Positions 59,148-64,000 of a DNA stretch of 64,000 nt are shown in pieces. The stretch is taken from assembly GCA_951217055.1 (NCBI GenBank), contig OX578277.1, forward strand, positions 55,509,044 to 55,573,043, read 5' to 3'. The stretch is from Gerris lacustris. Taxonomy: Eukaryota; Arthropoda; Insecta; Hemiptera; Gerridae. The notes under the pieces are model-generated. The model ran no database searches. It saw nothing but the letters and a program-made list of their open reading frames with translations, and was not told where the DNA came from. Numbering within the stretch: the stretch's first letter is position 1; every line of letters begins with the position of its first letter. Made by a program: the position numbers and the translations under genes.

Positions 59148-61744
59148 TATTTGGTATTTATAGGGGTCACACTGGTTAATTAGCTGAAAGCTTATTCTCA
59201 ACTCGTTCACAACATGTCTGACGATAACAAACGACCTTGGGAAATCTAATGTTCTCTTGAAATAAATGCTCACCTTCACAATTGAAATTCACCACTTTAT
59301 GTTCAAAATAATAAGGCAGTAATAAATATGCTATATATATATCTGCTGACACAACGTCCATCAGAAACGTTGTTTTAGTACACAAATTTGAATGCGTCAT
59401 GTAATTTAATTGTTACTGTCAACATTTTTTCATCGTAATCGTTTGATATATTATGTTTGCCATCGGATTTAATCTGGTTTTTTGAGTATTCATAAGAATC
59501 TTTCTTCACTAATTTTTAATGCAAAGAAATAAATGTTACTTGATCAAACAGCTAACAAAAAAACTTCATCAAAACAATAAAATAAATAAATTTAGTAGGA
59601 CTTCACTCATAACTGAAAAGAGTATAAAAGTTAAACGATACATCTTCTTAAAATAACCTTTCTAATTCTAATGCAGAGTGTAAAGAAATAAAAAATTATG
59701 TACATATTTTATAATAAATAACAAAGTAAGTATAAATAGCATTTATAAACTAGAAGATGCATCTAAACTTAAGTTTGTTCAATGTACAATCATCAAAGAA
59801 AGAATAAATGTATAAATCAATTATGATTCAAAAATTGATAAACATCTTTAAAATTATTCTGAATACATAATAGGCATCACTATTTTTCACAGAAAAAAAT
59901 ACTTACACCTAAAAAATATATTTATTACAATTCAATCAATTATTTATTACACAACTTACTCTTATGTTCTTACTCCCTTTTCTTATTTTTTTTCCATTGA
60001 AGATCAATAAATTATTAATAAAAGGCCATTGAAGTAAACTGTAAAATGTTATCAATTTAAGACCATAAAAATACCGTATTCTAATACAAAATATAAACTT
60101 GACATAGTAATAATCTAAATATGACGTAAAATAAACAAAGTTTTACCAAGAGTTGAAGTTATAGTGCGTATATTAAAATAAAGTACTCCCTCAGATAAAC
60201 CACTCCCAAAAAATCCCTTCACTTCGATGAAAAAACAAACTTCACACAGGCTAAGGTGATTTTAATGCGGCGGCATGCAAAGTAAAAAATGCAATAATAT
60301 TACTTTACAAAAGTACTCTAAACTTAACGTAATGTGGAGATCAAGGTAAGAATGTGAAGAGCAGCCTTCATCCCAAAAGAGTTATTGTTATAGAGTAACA
60401 GGTATTTAGGGATACATCAAAGCTTAAATACTTAACAATGCACACATAATAACTTCGCAATATTTACAAAACCACTATTCTTAAATTTACGATCAAGATC
60501 ATTATAATTTCTCTTTATTACCTACCTTCTAAGTTGTATGAAGAAAACTAAAAATTTAAAAAACACTACATATATGTATTTATGTGTTAGCATTTTCAGA
60601 TTCAAAAACCTTTAAAATGATGTACGTATTAGTAATTATTATAGGTAATTAAGCATTGTAATTTAAATTTACACAGTAAAAGAGACCAATTTATGAAGTG
60701 ATTTTATAAAAGTATAAATCCTCAATAACTTTCTAGCAAACCGTGCTTAATTTTATTTTTTATACTTGAACCAATTCAACCGGGTTTTCTCACCCTCATA
60801 TCTCAGCTTCCTCTTATGATGATAGGCTTTTGAAATTTGAAATATAAATTAAGCTTAAGTAGCTTAGGACACTGTTACAAATTGAGCCCTTACTTAATAT
60901 TCAGCCTTTTTCAAAAGGGGTGTTTCAAAGTTTGACATCTTTATTACTGACTCACTCATTATTAAAATTATAAGTAACTTCCAGATAAGCTAGAAACTCG
61001 AAATTTGGCACACTTGTAGCTATAGCCGTGCAAGTGACAGGAAAAATAAAAAGTTTGTTTTTAATTTGTCCAAAGGGCCAAGTTACAGACCCTTTCCCAA
61101 AATAGTCAGCCTATCAAAGTAGTGATATCTACTTCTTGGCCAAGTCTGCTCTTTTTTTACTCCATACCCTCACTTCACTCCTACTTTCAGTATTCAGAGC
61201 AAGACTGATTTTGCGTAATACTTTGCCAGTTTTTGAATGAGGCATAAATTGGGTAATGGGAAGGAGAGAACTCAGAAGAAAAGGAAAAATTTCAGGACCC
61301 CCACACAAAAATAAACTATGAATAAAATAATAAAAAGAAATGTATTAAGATACAGAAAAATACAACACGAAACTCTAAAATAAATTTAAAAAATAAATAG
61401 ACTATTTGGCAGTATTATGAACGAATTATTAAAAAAAGTACATCCAGCTAGCAGGAAAATCATAATTAATATTAACCTAAATATATGTTGAAAATATAGG
61501 AAACATGACTAATGTTCAAATTTACACAAGGTAGGCGCGCTTCACGTAAATATGTGAGGCGATAATCACCGGTTTCTGTACGATTAAGTTAAAATTATTA
61601 AGTTTAAAATTTTAAATTGATGTAGGTATAACATGTCATGGTGACTAAAAACATTTTTTTAGTCACCCGCTATATTGGAAATATTAAGTGTGACAATTCC
61701 AAAAAAGTGTACATTTGTCATAAATGCTGAGATTTACCCGTGTG
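59148..61744. other. AT-rich DNA, no gene seen
   Basis: Only short chance frames are present. There are no RNA genes, no tandem array and no element ends that I can support. Confidence 0.55.
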
Positions 61745-61858
61745 CCGAATTTCAAGATCCTATCAATAGGTTTATGAATTGAAACATGCAAACGGACATA
61801 GACAGATAGAGCCGTTATACAAGGTTTCTTCTCGTACTTCGTACAGAAACCTAAAAGG
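61745..61858 (-). repeat. Fragment of an AGGTTTC-headed repeat
   Basis: On the minus strand it starts AGGTTTCTGTACGAAGTACG, closes a hairpin with GAAACCT and runs into a CTATCTGTCTATGTCCG tract. This is the same layout as 55800-56098 and 2541-2600. Only the head is recognisable. Confidence 0.5.
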
Positions 61859-63344
61859 AGTATTGAGAATACTTAACATGCAAATAATTTTAGCTTTATT
61901 AAAAGTATAACGATCTTAAGAGGCAATGTCCGCTAAATGAATTTTGTGAATTGGATAGTTTTGCAGTAAAATGTCTGTTACATGGCTGATTATTATCTTA
62001 CTGATGGCTTAGAATTAATATCCTTTATCGGCATGAGAAACCAGAGGCTCATCTAACCGATTATATTATTCGGTTCACAAGGATATTAAGAAGGAAAGTG
62101 AAAAGCCTCTCACCAAGGAACCTAAAACCCATCTTCGATTCTATGAGACTTCTTCACTGAAAGGTCATTAACAGAAAATTACAACGCGCCACGACTTTTC
62201 GTTTCAACAAAAAAACCGCTAATGAATTTCTGCCAAGATAACTTCCGACAAGTACAGAGCACACAATGAATGTTCGTAAAAATGATTATAAAGACGAAAA
62301 TAGAAGAATGTTTAATTTAATTAATCATTCTAATAAATCTTTAAGTATTGATTATACAAACAAAGGCATAATAAAACTTAACCCTCTTCTCTTAAAAATC
62401 ACGTACCTTAAAGTAGAAATGAAATGCGTATTTTATCTTGGCTAAGCTGAAAGCAATAAAATTGAACTTAACTAAGAATTAACGTTACTTTCATTTAATA
62501 TTTTTACTTGTCTGTTTTTCAGTTTTAAACTTTCTTTTTAACCCTGTAAGGTTTGTGAAGTTTCTTGAAAGTATAGAAGAAACCTCCATCTAAGTAGTAA
62601 AGCATTTTGATCTGAAAACATTATTTGAAGATGTGTTCATTGATGGGCTATAACAATGAGCAGAATATACAATAACTATAAATATACGCACTCATTCGAA
62701 TATCTTCTACTTTACGCCAATACCTAGAAGCCCTTTTGCAATATAATGAATAATAAAAATGGTTGTAGACAAATAACACAAATACATTCAAAATATTTTT
62801 GACTGAAGTCGCTTCAGTCTGAAGAGAGTGGAAAAAATATGTACAATATAAATAGGTAATATGTACTATACAATATAAATATTGCGTGTATATTATAAAA
62901 AAAAAAACAAAAAAACTGTTGTAAATAAAAATTACTTAACAACTGGTGATTTATGAGATATTGAATAATAATGGTACATATTTGAATTTGAAAGTAATTT
63001 AAATGTATACCTTAAAATATTTAAATAATAGTGAAATTAGAAATTCTAACAATTAGTGCATAAATCACGAGATCACTGATAAATGACGAGAATCAAAATG
63101 ATTCAATCAAAATTTTTAATTTTAAAACCAGAATTTTTATTAATAACCATGAAGATATAATCGTCTAGACAGTCAGCTTGAGAATGATCCAAGGAGGGAT
63201 CGAAATATTGCAAAAGTGAGGCTTTTATTTCCTTAATTGATCCAACTTCTAAAGAATTGAAAACCACAAGGAACACTTTCTACTTACTTATTAAAAATAT
63301 ACTTTTTATAAAAAGAGAAAGTGTTGTGATGGCGCGAATATTCT
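61859..63344. other. AT-rich DNA, no gene seen
   Basis: There is no repeat array, RNA gene or coding signal. A-rich and T-rich runs are frequent. Confidence 0.55.
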
Positions 63345-63615
63345 ATTTTGAGATTTTGGTGGATTTACACGGTTTGAGGTTCTTTGAGTCCAAAAAAGGG
63401 GTTTTTAAAAAATGTCTGTCAGTCGTCAGTCTGTAGTCTGTGTAGAAGCGTAGAGCTAAAACTACTGACCCGATTTTGACGAAATTTGGAAAAATATTAT
63501 TTCTTTAAAACGGTTCCGACGATTTTGATAAAAAAAATTTCTGAAATGTAGTCCATTTAAATACGAATCTAACGATATAAGCATTTACCCGGGAAAAATC
63601 TATTACCTGAGCTTT
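63345..63615 (+). repeat. Worn interspersed repeat with CTGTCAGTCGTCAGTCTGTAG tract
   Basis: GGTTCTTTGAGTCC is followed by a GTCTGTCAGTCGTCAGTCTG tract, then ACTGACCCGATTTTGACGAA and CGGTTCCGACGATTTTGATA. The second half matches the inverse of about 53885-54060. This is a decayed short interspersed element without coding capacity. Confidence 0.5.
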
Positions 63616-64000
63616 AAACGGACGGAGGGAGGTCGGGCTCGATTCCTCACCGAGGAGAAGTTATTTTTAGTATAAATTTTAATAAGATGTTCAAAAATAA
63701 TTAAAGGTACCTATAAAAACTTGAAAACTAAAATATGGAAAACACTGGGTTAGTAATTATAAAAACTCTAAAAATAAGTAATTATAAACTCTTATATGAG
63801 AAAGTTTGTCTGAGTTGTGTCGGACTGATTTTTTTGATAATGTAATTCTTCTTGGTGGAGCCACTCCACAGCTATCTATCTTATTGAAAAATTAAACTAA
63901 GTAAAATAATTAATTTATATATAACTAGTTTATCTATCTTTAATAGGTAGCAGTTCAATTCAATTTAGTCTAGAAAGATTTCATTACTTAATGCTTAGCA
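63616..64000. other. AT-rich DNA to the window end
   Basis: Nothing recognisable is present. Confidence 0.5.

Overview
The window looks like nuclear DNA from an arthropod, most likely an insect. It is AT-rich, intron-poor repeat DNA that holds one intact eukaryotic Helitron (rolling-circle transposon) protein gene, a non-autonomous hAT element with a perfect 8-bp target duplication, foldback elements, and short interspersed families with GTCTGTCTGTC-type tracts that are common in insects. I see no host gene, no tRNA or rRNA gene and no prokaryotic signal. The species cannot be named from the sequence.

Layout. 1-3627 is AT-rich DNA with a small hairpin repeat and a long foldback element split by a second element. 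3628-8012 is the 5' part of a large non-coding Helitron-like element: a GC-rich, homopolymer-dense head followed by ~983-bp units. 8013-12735 is an AT-rich satellite (main period ~792 bp), followed by a 65-bp array and a ~70-80-bp array. 14450-39955 is one long domain. It has a T-rich leader array, the single-exon RepHel gene (16022-22315), a tandem duplicate of the gene's last codons, four ~978-bp units, a very pyrimidine-rich array (27100-29660), and about 60 copies of a 123-bp unit with higher-order periods of 562 and 1294 bp. Nine copies of a ~120-bp hairpin-rich block punctuate the region downstream of the gene. 39956-50645 returns to the non-coding Helitron-like family: the 3' part of one element, then two more elements head to tail. 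Each ends in a 17-bp GGCGCC-containing array, a long hairpin and CTAG. 50646-64000 is AT-rich DNA with a retroposon-like element (52541-53361), a 2.4-kb hAT element (56733-59139) and several worn repeats.

How the parts may work together. The RepHel protein carries the HUH nickase, the two-tyrosine motif and the Pif1-type helicase motifs of a Helitron replicase, so it is a plausible source of enzyme for both repeat families. The non-coding elements have the classical Helitron 3' end (GC-rich hairpin just before CTAG followed by T) and lie head to tail, as rolling-circle read-through would leave them. The domain around the gene is unusual: on the coding strand it is built almost entirely of pyrimidine tracts ending in CAG or TAG, that is, hundreds of 3' splice-site look-alikes both before and after the gene. 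Whether these are used, and whether the hairpin blocks are true termini, is inference.
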